Part shown: one piece after another, positions 56,276 to 64,000 of the stretch
How the letters are laid out: each line of letters starts with the position of its first letter
Numbering within the stretch: the stretch's first letter is position 1
Source of the DNA: Caballeronia sp. SL2Y3
GTDB lineage: Bacteria; Pseudomonadota; Gammaproteobacteria; Burkholderiales; Burkholderiaceae
Length of the DNA: 64,000 nucleotides
Direction: 5' to 3'
Assembly (NCBI RefSeq): GCF_022879575.1
Contig: NZ_CP084260.1
Coordinates: 434,001 to 498,000, forward strand
Made by a program: the position numbers and the translations under genes
Notes under the pieces: generated by a model
What the model was told of the DNA's origin: nothing
Databases searched by the model: none
Seen by the model: only the letters and a program-made list of their open reading frames with translations

Positions 56276-58957
56276 TCACTGACGCTGGCGCAACGGTCGA
56301 ATAGCCTCCCGCAAATACCGCGCCGTGCGACTCTCCTCGTGACCCGCAACCACGCGCGGCTCCCCCGCCACGAGTATCCTCCCGCCATCCTCTCCCGCGC
56401 CCGGACCCATGTCGATGACCCAGTCGCTGTCCGCTGCGACCCGCATGTCATGCTCGACAACGACCACGGTATTGCCGGCATCGACGAGGCCTTGCAGTTG
56501 CGCCATCAGGCGGTCGACATCGGCGGGGTGCAGGCCGGTAGTCGGTTCATCGAGAATATAAAGCGTGTCCGCGCGATGCGCCCGCTGTAGTTCGGTCGCG
56601 AGCTTGATGCGCTGCGCCTCGCCGCCCGACAGTTCCGTCGCGGGCTGGCCGAGACGCAGATAGCCGAGCCCGATGTCGCGCAACACGGTGAGCGCGCGCA
56701 TTACCGCAGGCTCGGCGGCGAAGAACGCGCATGCGCTATCCACGCTCATCGCAAGCACGTCCGCGATGTTCTTGCCTTGCCATTCGATCTCCAGCGTCTG
56801 CGGGTTGTAGCGCGATCCGTGACACGTGGAGCACGAGGTAAAGACGCTCGGCAGGAATAGAAGCTCGACGCTCACGAAGCCTTCGCCTTCGCATGTCGGG
56901 CAACGCCCTTGTGCCACATTGAACGAGAAGCGGCCCGCGCCATAGCGGCGCTTGCGCGCGGCAGGCGTATCGGCGAAGAGCTTGCGCACGTGATCGAAGA
57001 GACCGGTGTAGGTCGCAAGATTCGAGCGCGGCGTCCGGCCAATCGGCTTCTGGTCGACGCGCACCAGTCGCTTCACGGTCTCCATGCCTGCCGCGATATG
57101 TCCGTCCGCAGGCGTCTCCGCGCGCGCGAGCAGCGGGTCCTGTTCTTCATCGCCTTCGTCGTCGAGCAGCCGTCCCAGCCGCGCGGCGACGAGCTCGGGC
57201 AGCGCCTGACTCACGAGGCTCGACTTTCCGGAGCCGGATATTCCGGTCACTGTCGTGAAGCAACCGAGAGGGAACGCGACATCGATTCCATGCAAGTTAT
57301 TGCGCGTGATGCCCGCAAGCCTCAACCAGTCGCGCGCGGCACGCGGCCGGCGCATCGCGGGCGAACCCTCGGCGAACAGATGCCTTCGCGTCTGCGATGC
57401 TTCTATCTCGGCCAGTCCTTCAGGTGGCCCGCTGTACAGCACTTCGCCGCCCGCTTCGCCGGCTGCCGGGCCGACATCCACGAGCCAGTCCGCGCGCCGC
57501 ATCATGTGCAGATCGTGTTCGATCACGAAGAGGGAATTGCCCGCCGACTTCAGGCGCTGCAAGGCGACGAAGAGCGCCTCGCTGTCGGCCGGATGCAGAC
57601 CGGCGGAAGGCTCGTCCAGCACATACACGACACCGAAAAGCTGGGACGCAAGCTGAGTCGCCAGCCGCAAGCGCTGCAACTCGCCGGATGAGAGCGTGGG
57701 CGTCGCCCGATCGAGCGAAAGATAGCCGAGCCCCAGATCGGTCAGCGTGACGAGGCGCTCCAGCAGGTCGGCTGCGATGCGCTCGGCGGCCGCGCGTTTC
57801 TCGTCCGAGAGATTGGGCGTTCGCCGCACGTCCGGCGCCGCCTTGTGCGCCGAGCCGCCGGCGGCCACGCGTTTCGCCGTCGCCGCGCGCCGCGCGTCTT
57901 CGTTGAGCACATGGCCGTCGCTATCCGTCTCGGGCCACGCGCCGCGTGCGATCGGTTCGAGCAGTTCAGCCAGCCGGTTAAGCGAGAGCCGCGAGAACTC
58001 GGCGATATCGAGTCCGGCGAACGTCACCGACAGCGCCTCTTGCTTCAGCCGTTTGCCGTGACATGCGGCGCAATCCTTGCCGACCATGAAGCGCGACACC
58101 CGCTTTTTCATCAGCGCGCTTTGCGTGTGCGCGAAGGTATGCAGCACGTAACGGCGCGCGCCCGTGAACGTGCCCTGATAGCTCGGCTCCGCGCCACGCT
58201 TGAGCGCCGCTTGCGTCTCCTTCGGCGTGAGGCCCGCATAGACCGGTACGGTCGGTTGTTCTTCGGTAAATAGAATCCAGTCGCGATCCTTCTTCGGCAA
58301 GTCACGCCACGGCTTGTCCACGTCGTAACCCAGCGTCACCAGGATGTCGCGCAGATTCTGCCCGTGCCAGGCGGGCGGCCACGCGGCCACGGCGCGCTCG
58401 CGGATGGTCAGGGTATCGTCGGGCACCATCGACGCTTCCGTGACCTCGTAGACGCGTCCCAGCCCGTGACAGACCGGGCACGCGCCCTGTACGGTATTCG
58501 GCGAGAAGTCCTCGGCGTAGAGCATCGGTTGCCCGGCCGGATAGCTGCCCGTGCGAGAGTAGAGCATGCGCACGAGACTGGAGAGCGTCGTGATGCTTCC
58601 CACCGACGAACGCGCATTCGGTGCGCCGCGCTGCTGCTGAAGCGCGACGGCGGGCGGCAGACCTTCGATCGACCCGACTTGCGGCACCCCGACCTGCTCG
58701 ATCAGACGGCGTGCATAAGGCGCGACGGATTCGAAGTAGCGCCGTTGCGCTTCGGCGTACAACGTGCCGAACGCGAGCGACGACTTGCCGGAGCCCGATA
58801 CGCCCGTGAAGACGACGAGCGCATCGCGGGGGACGTCGACATCGACGTTCTTCAGGTTGTGCTCTCGCGCGCCACGCACGCGCACGAAGCCCGTCAGAGA
58901 CTCGCTGGTGTCGCCTTTCGATGATCGCGTCTGCGTATGTGTTTTAGTTGCTGGCAT
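56276..58957 (-). CDS. UvrA-paralogue ABC ATPase (UvrA2 type)
   Basis: An 893-residue twin ABC ATPase. Walker A1 is [10 protein letters not shown] (51-60) and A2 is [10 protein letters not shown]; both halves have ABC signatures ([15 protein letters not shown] and [16 protein letters not shown]) with DEPSAGLHP and DEPTTGLHP Walker B blocks. Zinc modules appear as [27 protein letters not shown] and CSTCHGSRY. It is shorter than canonical UvrA (about 940-950) and lacks the usual long UvrB-binding segment between the first ABC parts, so it is a class II UvrA2. Such paralogues can protect against DNA-damaging drugs, and this one converges on a drug-efflux operon. Confidence 0.9.
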   Translation of the reverse strand: MPATKTHTQTRSSKGDTSESLTGFVRVRGAREHNLKNVDVDVPRDALVVFTGVSGSGKSSLAFGTLYAEAQRRYFESVAPYARRLIEQVGVPQVGSIEGLPPAVALQQQRGAPNARSSVGSITTLSSLVRMLYSRTGSYPAGQPMLYAEDFSPNTVQGACPVCHGLGRVYEVTEASMVPDDTLTIRERAVAAWPPAWHGQNLRDILVTLGYDVDKPWRDLPKKDRDWILFTEEQPTVPVYAGLTPKETQAALKRGAEPSYQGTFTGARRYVLHTFAHTQSALMKKRVSRFMVGKDCAACHGKRLKQEALSVTFAGLDIAEFSRLSLNRLAELLEPIARGAWPETDSDGHVLNEDARRAATAKRVAAGGSAHKAAPDVRRTPNLSDEKRAAAERIAADLLERLVTLTDLGLGYLSLDRATPTLSSGELQRLRLATQLASQLFGVVYVLDEPSAGLHPADSEALFVALQRLKSAGNSLFVIEHDLHMMRRADWLVDVGPAAGEAGGEVLYSGPPEGLAEIEASQTRRHLFAEGSPAMRRPRAARDWLRLAGITRNNLHGIDVAFPLGCFTTVTGISGSGKSSLVSQALPELVAARLGRLLDDEGDEEQDPLLARAETPADGHIAAGMETVKRLVRVDQKPIGRTPRSNLATYTGLFDHVRKLFADTPAARKRRYGAGRFSFNVAQGRCPTCEGEGFVSVELLFLPSVFTSCSTCHGSRYNPQTLEIEWQGKNIADVLAMSVDSACAFFAAEPAVMRALTVLRDIGLGYLRLGQPATELSGGEAQRIKLATELQRAHRADTLYILDEPTTGLHPADVDRLMAQLQGLVDAGNTVVVVEHDMRVAADSDWVIDMGPGAGEDGGRILVAGEPRVVAGHEESRTARYLREAIRPLRQRQ

Positions 58958-59519
58958 CCACTCGTCGGAGAATCCGGGAAGCGCGTGAAGGAACGGGTCG
59001 GCAGCATGTCGCGTGCCATTATGGCGTGGTGTGCGGCCATTCGCTCAACGGCTCGCATGATATGTCAAGCTCGACGCGCGCGCAGGCGGCAAGCGCGATG
59101 GATTCGAGCGACTTAGCTGAGAACGGCATTCGGAGGCCGAGACCGCAGTCAGGAGCCGTGAAGCCATGTCCTTCGCCGCGACAACCGTCTTCGCAGCTTT
59201 CGGCGCAGTCACGCGTCGATGCGCGTAGCATGGGCAGGTCAGGCCCCGGCATAGTGCAATGGCATCGTCCGGCACCCAGACGGCTGGTTTCCTGATGTAT
59301 CACCAGATCTGCCGGCAGATGCTGAACGGCTACCCGCGTCGTCAGAGTCATTTGTTCGAGTGGCATCGACCGATAGATAACCAGTGATCCGAATCGTCGT
59401 GCAAGCGGTTACGTTGCCGACTTTGTCGGGCATCGACCCTAGGAGCGAAAACAAAAAAGCGCCGCGATTCCCACCGCGGCGCCAACCCATCACAACCCGC
59501 AAGCACTTCCTTCAAGCCA
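58958..59519. other. Intergenic region between the UvrA2 gene and the purine permease gene
   Basis: 562 bases. Short frames exist on both strands (for example 59019-59366 on minus) but none has a recognisable product. No LexA CTGT-N8-ACAG site was found upstream of the UvrA2 gene. The right end holds the permease terminator (59453-59482). Confidence 0.45.
59453..59482 (-). terminator. Intrinsic terminator of the NCS2 permease gene
   Basis: Stem GCGCCGCG/CGCGGCGC (59459-59466 with 59475-59482); on the minus strand the stem runs into a six-T run. Confidence 0.85.
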
Positions 59520-60911
59520 TCACTGCGCTTCCGATGCGCGCGCCGCGCCGTCGAGATCATGCCCTGCCTGACGAATCTCGCAGCGCGCTTCGCGTTCCTT
59601 GCGCACGCCGTTGAACACGATGTTGAGCACGACCGCCGACACCGACGCCAGCAGAATGCCGCTATGAAGAATCGGCTCAAGCGCGTGCGGCAGTTGCGAG
59701 AAGAACTTCGGCGCGACCACCGGCACGAGCCCGAGGCCGACGCTCACCGCGACGATGAAGAGATTATGGTGATTCTTCACGAAGTCCACTTTCGACAGCA
59801 CCTTGATGCCATTCGCCGCGACCATGCCGAACATCACGATGCCCGCGCCGCCGAGCACGAACGGCGGCACCGAGGCGACCACCTGCGCCATCTTCGGAAA
59901 GAGGCCGAGCACGACGAGAATCACGCCGCCCGTCGCGCAGACGAAGCGGCTCTTCACGCCCGTCACGCCGATCAGCCCGACGTTCTGCGAAAACGACGTA
60001 TGCGGGAACGAGTTGAACACGCCGCCGATCAGCGTGCCGAGACCATCCACGCGCAAGCCGCGCACGAGCGCCTTCTGATCGACCGGACGCTCCACGAGAT
60101 CGCCGACCGCGAGGAACATGCCCGTCGATTCGATGAACGTCACGAACATCACGATGACCATCGTTGCGACGGAGAGCGCATCGAAGTGCGGCATGCCGAA
60201 GTGGAACGGCAGCACGATGCCGACCCACGGCGCATGCGCGACGCTGTCCATGTTGACGCGCCCGAGCATCGCGGCGATCACGAAGCCCGCGACGATGCCG
60301 AGCAGCACCGAGATGTTCGCGATGAAGCCGCGCGCGAACTTGTTGATGAGCAGAATGAGCGAGAGCACGACGAGCGACAGCAGCAGATACACGGGATTGC
60401 CGTAATCGGGATTGCCGACGCCGCCCGCCGCCCAGTTGATGCCCACGCCCATCAGCGACAGGCCGATCACCGCGATCACCGTGCCGACCACCACCGGCGG
60501 AAAGAAGCGCAGCAGCTTGCCGATCATCGGCGCGAGAAAGATGCCGATGACGCCGGCCGCGATGGTCGCGCCGAACACATCGAGAATGCCGAGCGACGGA
60601 TTCGTGCCGATGGCGACCATCGGTCCGACCGCCGCGAACGTGCAGCCCATGATGACCGGCAGACGGATGCCGAAGATCCACAGGCCGAGCGTCTGAATCA
60701 GCGTGGCGACGCCGCATGAAAACAAGTCCGCGCTGATGAGGAACGCGACCTCGTCCTTCGACAGATGCATGGCCGCGCCGAGAATCAGCGGCACCGCGAC
60801 GGCGCCCGCGTACATCACGAGGACGTGCTGTATGCCGAGCGTGAGCAACTGGCCGGTCGGCAGCCGTTCGTCGCACGGATGAACCTTCGGGTGGCTCGTG
60901 CTCGATGCCAT
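59520..60911 (-). CDS. NCS2 family purine permease (xanthine/uric acid type)
   Basis: A 463-residue inner-membrane nucleobase:cation symporter. Conserved blocks: QLLTLGIQHVLVMYAGAVAVPLILG, CGVATLIQTLGLWIFGIRLPVIMGCTFAAVGPM, FVTFIESTGMFLAVGD and GGVFNSFPHTSFSQNVGLIGVTGVKSRFV. The FSQNVG block points to the xanthine/uric-acid branch (XanQ/UacT/PbuX), not uracil. About 14 membrane helices. The ATG at 60911 follows AAGGAG. It stands alone; no purine-degradation genes are visible in this window. Confidence 0.9.
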   Translation of the reverse strand: MASSTSHPKVHPCDERLPTGQLLTLGIQHVLVMYAGAVAVPLILGAAMHLSKDEVAFLISADLFSCGVATLIQTLGLWIFGIRLPVIMGCTFAAVGPMVAIGTNPSLGILDVFGATIAAGVIGIFLAPMIGKLLRFFPPVVVGTVIAVIGLSLMGVGINWAAGGVGNPDYGNPVYLLLSLVVLSLILLINKFARGFIANISVLLGIVAGFVIAAMLGRVNMDSVAHAPWVGIVLPFHFGMPHFDALSVATMVIVMFVTFIESTGMFLAVGDLVERPVDQKALVRGLRVDGLGTLIGGVFNSFPHTSFSQNVGLIGVTGVKSRFVCATGGVILVVLGLFPKMAQVVASVPPFVLGGAGIVMFGMVAANGIKVLSKVDFVKNHHNLFIVAVSVGLGLVPVVAPKFFSQLPHALEPILHSGILLASVSAVVLNIVFNGVRKEREARCEIRQAGHDLDGAARASEAQ

Positions 60912-61265
60912 ATGTGTCTCCTTGATCGCCTTTCCATTTGAACGGCCTCCAAGGTAAGTGCGACAAAAAGCGCGAACAAGACCACGCGGCGCTATACGTC
61001 GCGTTCGCGGGGCGATATGGAAACGGCGCGAAGAGCGCAGCTGATTCGCGGCGAGGCCCTTGCTGCAAGCGACTTGACGCATCGCGAGGGATTTTTGTCG
61101 GCTGATGCAAGGCCGACTGAAGGGGCGCGTCGTTATGATGTTCATCACGGCGCGCGTATAGTCCGTTTTTCGTTCATCGTGTGCGGCGGCGGGGTTAACC
61201 CGCGTAATTCCGCGTTATTCCACGCTTACCGCGTTTTCCCTAACGTCTTTTCGAGCGGCTCATTT
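60912..61265. other. Divergent promoter region between the permease and xylulokinase genes
   Basis: 354 bases between divergent genes. The xylulokinase frame stays open back to 61017 but the added residues do not resemble the family. No operator was recognised with confidence. Confidence 0.4.
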
Positions 61266-62687
61266 ATGCGTTTTCTCGGCATCGATCTCGGCACGGGTTC
61301 CGTGAAACTGGCTATCGTCGACGAACACGCGCGCGAAGTCGCAGCGTCGAGCGCGGCCTATGCGGTGACGAGCGCGCAGCCGGGCTGGGCCGAGACATCC
61401 GCCGATGCGTGGTATGCCGCTGTCGTCGATGCTGCCTCTCGCCTGCCCGCGCACGAACGCGAAGCCGTGAGCGCCATCGGCTTCTCAGGGCAAATGCACG
61501 GCGTGGTGCCGACCGCCGCCGACGGCCGCGCGCTGCGCCCCGCGATGCTCTGGCCGGACACGCGCGCCCGCGCGCTGCTCGACGCGTGGCCGGAGCCGCA
61601 GCCGAACCCAGTCGCGCCGGGCATGGCTGGGCCGCTCCTGCGCTGGCTTGTTACGCACGAACCCGCGCTCGCCGCCGACATGCGCTGGGCGTTGCAGCCG
61701 AAGGACTGGCTGCGCGCGAGGCTCGGCGGCGCGTTCGTGACCGATCCGTCGGACGCGTGCGCGACCGCGCTCGCTGCCCCATCGGGCGAATGGGACGCGG
61801 CGCTCATCGAGAGGCTCGGCTTGTCGCGCGAGTGGTTCGCGCCGCTTGCGGCATCGGATGCGCAGGCGGGCGCGTTGTCTGAGGAAGCTGCTTCGGCGCT
61901 CGGCCTGCGCGCCGGCATTCCGATGGCCGTCGGCGCGGGCGATACGCCGTGCGCCGCGCTCGGCAGCGGCCTGATCGCGGATGGCGACGCGCTGCTCACC
62001 ACGGGCAGCGGCGGGCAGATCGTCGTGATGAGCGACGAAGCGCCGTCGCCGGTGCGCGGACTCCACACATATCGCGGCGCGGCCAGCGCCGGCGCGCGCT
62101 GGTATCGCATGGCGGCGATGCAGAACGTGGGCGTCGCGCTGGAGACGGTGCGCGGCTGGCTCGGCTATGCAGCGTGGCCCGCCGCTTACGAGGACGCATT
62201 CGCATCGGATGCGAGCGCGTCCGTGAGCTTCCTGCCGTACCTGAGTGGCGAGCGTTCTCCGTGGATGAACCCGGCGGCGCGCGGCGGCTGGCTCGGCCTC
62301 GGCCTCGACGACACGCGCGGCACGATGATGCGCGCGGCGTTCGAAGGCGTGGCATTCGCATTGCGGGCGGGACTCGACGCCATCCGGACGAGCGGCACGC
62401 CGTTGTCGTCGATGCGGCTTGCGGGCGGCGGCTCCATCGACGCGCGCTGGCGGCAACTGCTCGCCGATGCGCTGCATGTCGAACTGCACGCCTGCGATTG
62501 CCCGAATGCGGCGGCGCGCGGCGCGGCAATCATCGGCGGCATGGCGGCGGGGCATTGGCGCGCCGATGACTTAGCGTCGCTTGCGCCTGCCAGCATGCGC
62601 GTCGCGAGTCCGCGAGGCGACGCCGCGCTCGACGAAAGGCACGCGCGTTTCATCGCGCTCTACGAGCGCGTCGAAGACTGGTTCTGA
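61266..62687 (+). CDS. xylB: Xylulokinase (FGGY family)
   Basis: A 473-residue carbohydrate kinase phosphorylating D-xylulose to xylulose-5-phosphate. N-terminal phosphate motif FLGIDLGTGSVKLAIVDEHAREV; substrate block IGFSGQMHGVV (GQMHG 75-79); catalytic Asp226 in VGAGDTPCAALGSG; TTGSGGQIVV, LPYLSGERSPWMNP and LAGGGSIDARWRQLLAD follow. No strong ribosome site precedes ATG 61266. It is followed after 95 bases by an AGE-family isomerase, suggesting a two-step sugar route. Confidence 0.92.
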   Translation: MRFLGIDLGTGSVKLAIVDEHAREVAASSAAYAVTSAQPGWAETSADAWYAAVVDAASRLPAHEREAVSAIGFSGQMHGVVPTAADGRALRPAMLWPDTRARALLDAWPEPQPNPVAPGMAGPLLRWLVTHEPALAADMRWALQPKDWLRARLGGAFVTDPSDACATALAAPSGEWDAALIERLGLSREWFAPLAASDAQAGALSEEAASALGLRAGIPMAVGAGDTPCAALGSGLIADGDALLTTGSGGQIVVMSDEAPSPVRGLHTYRGAASAGARWYRMAAMQNVGVALETVRGWLGYAAWPAAYEDAFASDASASVSFLPYLSGERSPWMNPAARGGWLGLGLDDTRGTMMRAAFEGVAFALRAGLDAIRTSGTPLSSMRLAGGGSIDARWRQLLADALHVELHACDCPNAAARGAAIIGGMAAGHWRADDLASLAPASMRVASPRGDAALDERHARFIALYERVEDWF

Positions 62688-62782
62688 CGTCTTGCGCGCG
62701 AGCCCTTAAACTGACGTGCGATTCGCGTCACTTCAGGCGAGGGCCGCGCCGTCGGCCCATCACAACATCAACGACATCCGCT

Positions 62783-63997
62783 ATGTCCGCATCCGACACG
62801 CCGCAACCCGACTTCCGCTCGCGCCAGTTCCTCCTGGATCACGCGCTGCGCACGATGATCTTCTACCACCCGCACTGCATGGACCCGGCAGGCGGCTTCT
62901 ATCACTTCTACAAGAACGACGGCACGATCTACGACCGCAAGTCGCGTCATCTCGTGTCGAGCACGCGCTTCATTTTCAACTACGCAATGGCGTACAAGCA
63001 CTACGGCCTCGACGAATATCGCGGCGGCGTGCGGCACGGCATCGACTATCTGCGCGAGGTTCATCGCAATCCGGAAACGGGCGGCTATGCGTGGACGCTC
63101 AAGGGCCGCGAAGTCACGGATGCGACCAACCATTGCTACGGCCTCGCGTTCGTCGTCCTCGCGTATGCGAAGGCGGTGGAAGCGGGCTTCGACGAGGCGC
63201 GCGCCTATCTCGACGAAACGTGGAACCTGATGGAAACGCACTTCTGGGACGCGCCGCACGGGCTCTACAAAGACGAGGCCAGCGCGGACTGGAAGGTGTC
63301 GGACTATCGCGGGCAGAACGCGAACATGCACGCATGCGAAGCGTTTCTGGCTGCGTTCGAAGCGACCGGCGAGACGCGCTATCTGGACCGCGCCGCGCTT
63401 CTGGCCGACAACATGGTCAACCGTCAGGCCGCGCTTGCGGGCGGTCTCGTGTGGGAGCACTACAAGCCGGACTGGTCGATCGACTGGGACTACAACAAGG
63501 GCGACCGCAGCAACATCTTTCGTCCGTGGGGCTTTCAGCCGGGGCATCAGACGGAATGGGCCAAGCTGCTGCTGATTCTCGACCGGCATCGGCCAGAAGC
63601 GTGGCATGCAGAGCGCGCGAGGGAGCTGTTCGATCGCGCGCTCGAACTGTCATGGGATCACGAGCACGGCGGCATGGTCTATGGCTTCGATCCGGACGGC
63701 AAGTTCTACGACGAAGACAAGTACTTCTGGGTGCAGGCGGAATCGCTCGCGGCGGCGGCGCTGCTTGCCGAGCGCGCGGCTCGCGATGGCGATCAGTCGG
63801 CCGCCGCGCGCTACTGGAGCGATTACGACCGCTTGTGGACGTATAGCTGGGCGCATTTCGTCGATCATCATTACGGCGCGTGGTATCGCATATTGACGCG
63901 CGACAACCGCCAGTACAGCGACGAAAAAAGCCCCGCCGGCAAGACCGACTATCACACGATGGGCGCATGTTACGAAGTCCTGAACGTCGTGCGCTGA
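62783..63997 (+). CDS. AGE family epimerase/isomerase (D-mannose/D-lyxose isomerase type)
   Basis: A 404-residue (alpha/alpha)6-barrel sugar isomerase. Signatures include HCMDPAGGFYHFYKNDGTIYDRKSRHLVSSTRFIFNYAMAY, the active-site blocks GQNANMHACEAFLAAFEATG, WGFQPGHQTEWAKLLL, YFWVQAESLAAAALL and the C-terminal YHTMGACYEVL. The His residues in NANMHAC and PGHQTEW match the catalytic His of mannose isomerase/YihS enzymes more than of N-acylglucosamine epimerases. Several mannose isomerases also convert D-lyxose to D-xylulose, which would feed the adjacent xylulokinase. The gene ends three bases before the window edge. Confidence 0.9.
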   Translation: MSASDTPQPDFRSRQFLLDHALRTMIFYHPHCMDPAGGFYHFYKNDGTIYDRKSRHLVSSTRFIFNYAMAYKHYGLDEYRGGVRHGIDYLREVHRNPETGGYAWTLKGREVTDATNHCYGLAFVVLAYAKAVEAGFDEARAYLDETWNLMETHFWDAPHGLYKDEASADWKVSDYRGQNANMHACEAFLAAFEATGETRYLDRAALLADNMVNRQAALAGGLVWEHYKPDWSIDWDYNKGDRSNIFRPWGFQPGHQTEWAKLLLILDRHRPEAWHAERARELFDRALELSWDHEHGGMVYGFDPDGKFYDEDKYFWVQAESLAAAALLAERAARDGDQSAAARYWSDYDRLWTYSWAHFVDHHYGAWYRILTRDNRQYSDEKSPAGKTDYHTMGACYEVLNVVR

Positions 63998-64000
63998 ACG

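Overview
The window reads as core chromosome of a Burkholderiaceae betaproteobacterium, most likely Burkholderia, Paraburkholderia or Caballeronia. The evidence is high GC with strong third-position GC, a 356-residue RecA with a CTGT-N8-ACAG SOS box, and clusters I know from that family (recA-recX-DUF2889-sucCD-terC; pgk-pyk-fba-purC-purE-purK-tsaC; two-component system-htrA; BpeAB-OprB-type efflux). The genus call is inference. I see no insertion sequence, prophage, integrase, CRISPR array or rRNA; one tRNA is present.

Layout. 1-4.3 kb: start of mutL (cut by the left edge), a DedA membrane protein, a GlsB-type stress protein, a possible small lipoprotein, an NlpD-like amidase activator, a two-repeat BamE-type lipoprotein, a duplicated zinc-ribbon protein and tRNA-Met(CAT). 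4.4-8.6 kb: an MHS-family transporter and a TctDE-like two-component pair. 8.7-15 kb: recA with its SOS box, recX, a DUF2889 protein, sucC, sucD and a TerC transporter. 15.1-18.2 kb: a type IV pilin-like gene beside a PglL-type O-oligosaccharyltransferase, then moaC. 18.3-25.7 kb: a large M48 protease with an N-A-T repeat tract, then a leftward run (DUF protein, YheT-like hydrolase, SnoaL-like protein, waaF, zf-CHCC protein, ilvE). 26-35.7 kb: azlCD, glycolysis (pgk, pyk, fba), purine synthesis (purC, purE, purK) and tsaC. 35.7-38.7 kb: the most accessory-looking stretch, AT-richer by eye, with an orphan methyltransferase and a trimeric autotransporter adhesin. 38.9-46.5 kb: a GDSL lipoprotein, dacB (PBP4), a PmrAB/QseBC-like pair, an 813-base stretch with no recognised gene, and htrA. 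46.6-49.2 kb: small envelope and hypothetical genes and an isochorismatase-family hydrolase. 49.2-56.2 kb: TetR repressor divergent from a three-gene RND efflux operon. 56.3-64 kb: a UvrA2-type ABC ATPase, an NCS2 purine permease, a xylulokinase and an AGE-family sugar isomerase.

How parts work together. Several regulatory circuits can be read from the DNA: SOS control of recA; an AcrR-type operator lying inside the spacer of a near-consensus efflux promoter; and two direct-repeat TTAAG-N6-TTAAG (PmrA-type) boxes, one between dacB and the two-component operon and one ahead of htrA, which suggest a small envelope-stress regulon. The pilin and PglL pair suggests pilin O-glycosylation, and the AGE isomerase plus xylulokinase suggest a short D-lyxose or D-mannose route. 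I did not find a clearly new multi-gene system. The best novelty candidates are the duplicated zinc-ribbon protein, the N-A-T repeat protease, the methyltransferase next to the adhesin, and the unexplained stretch between the sensor kinase and htrA.
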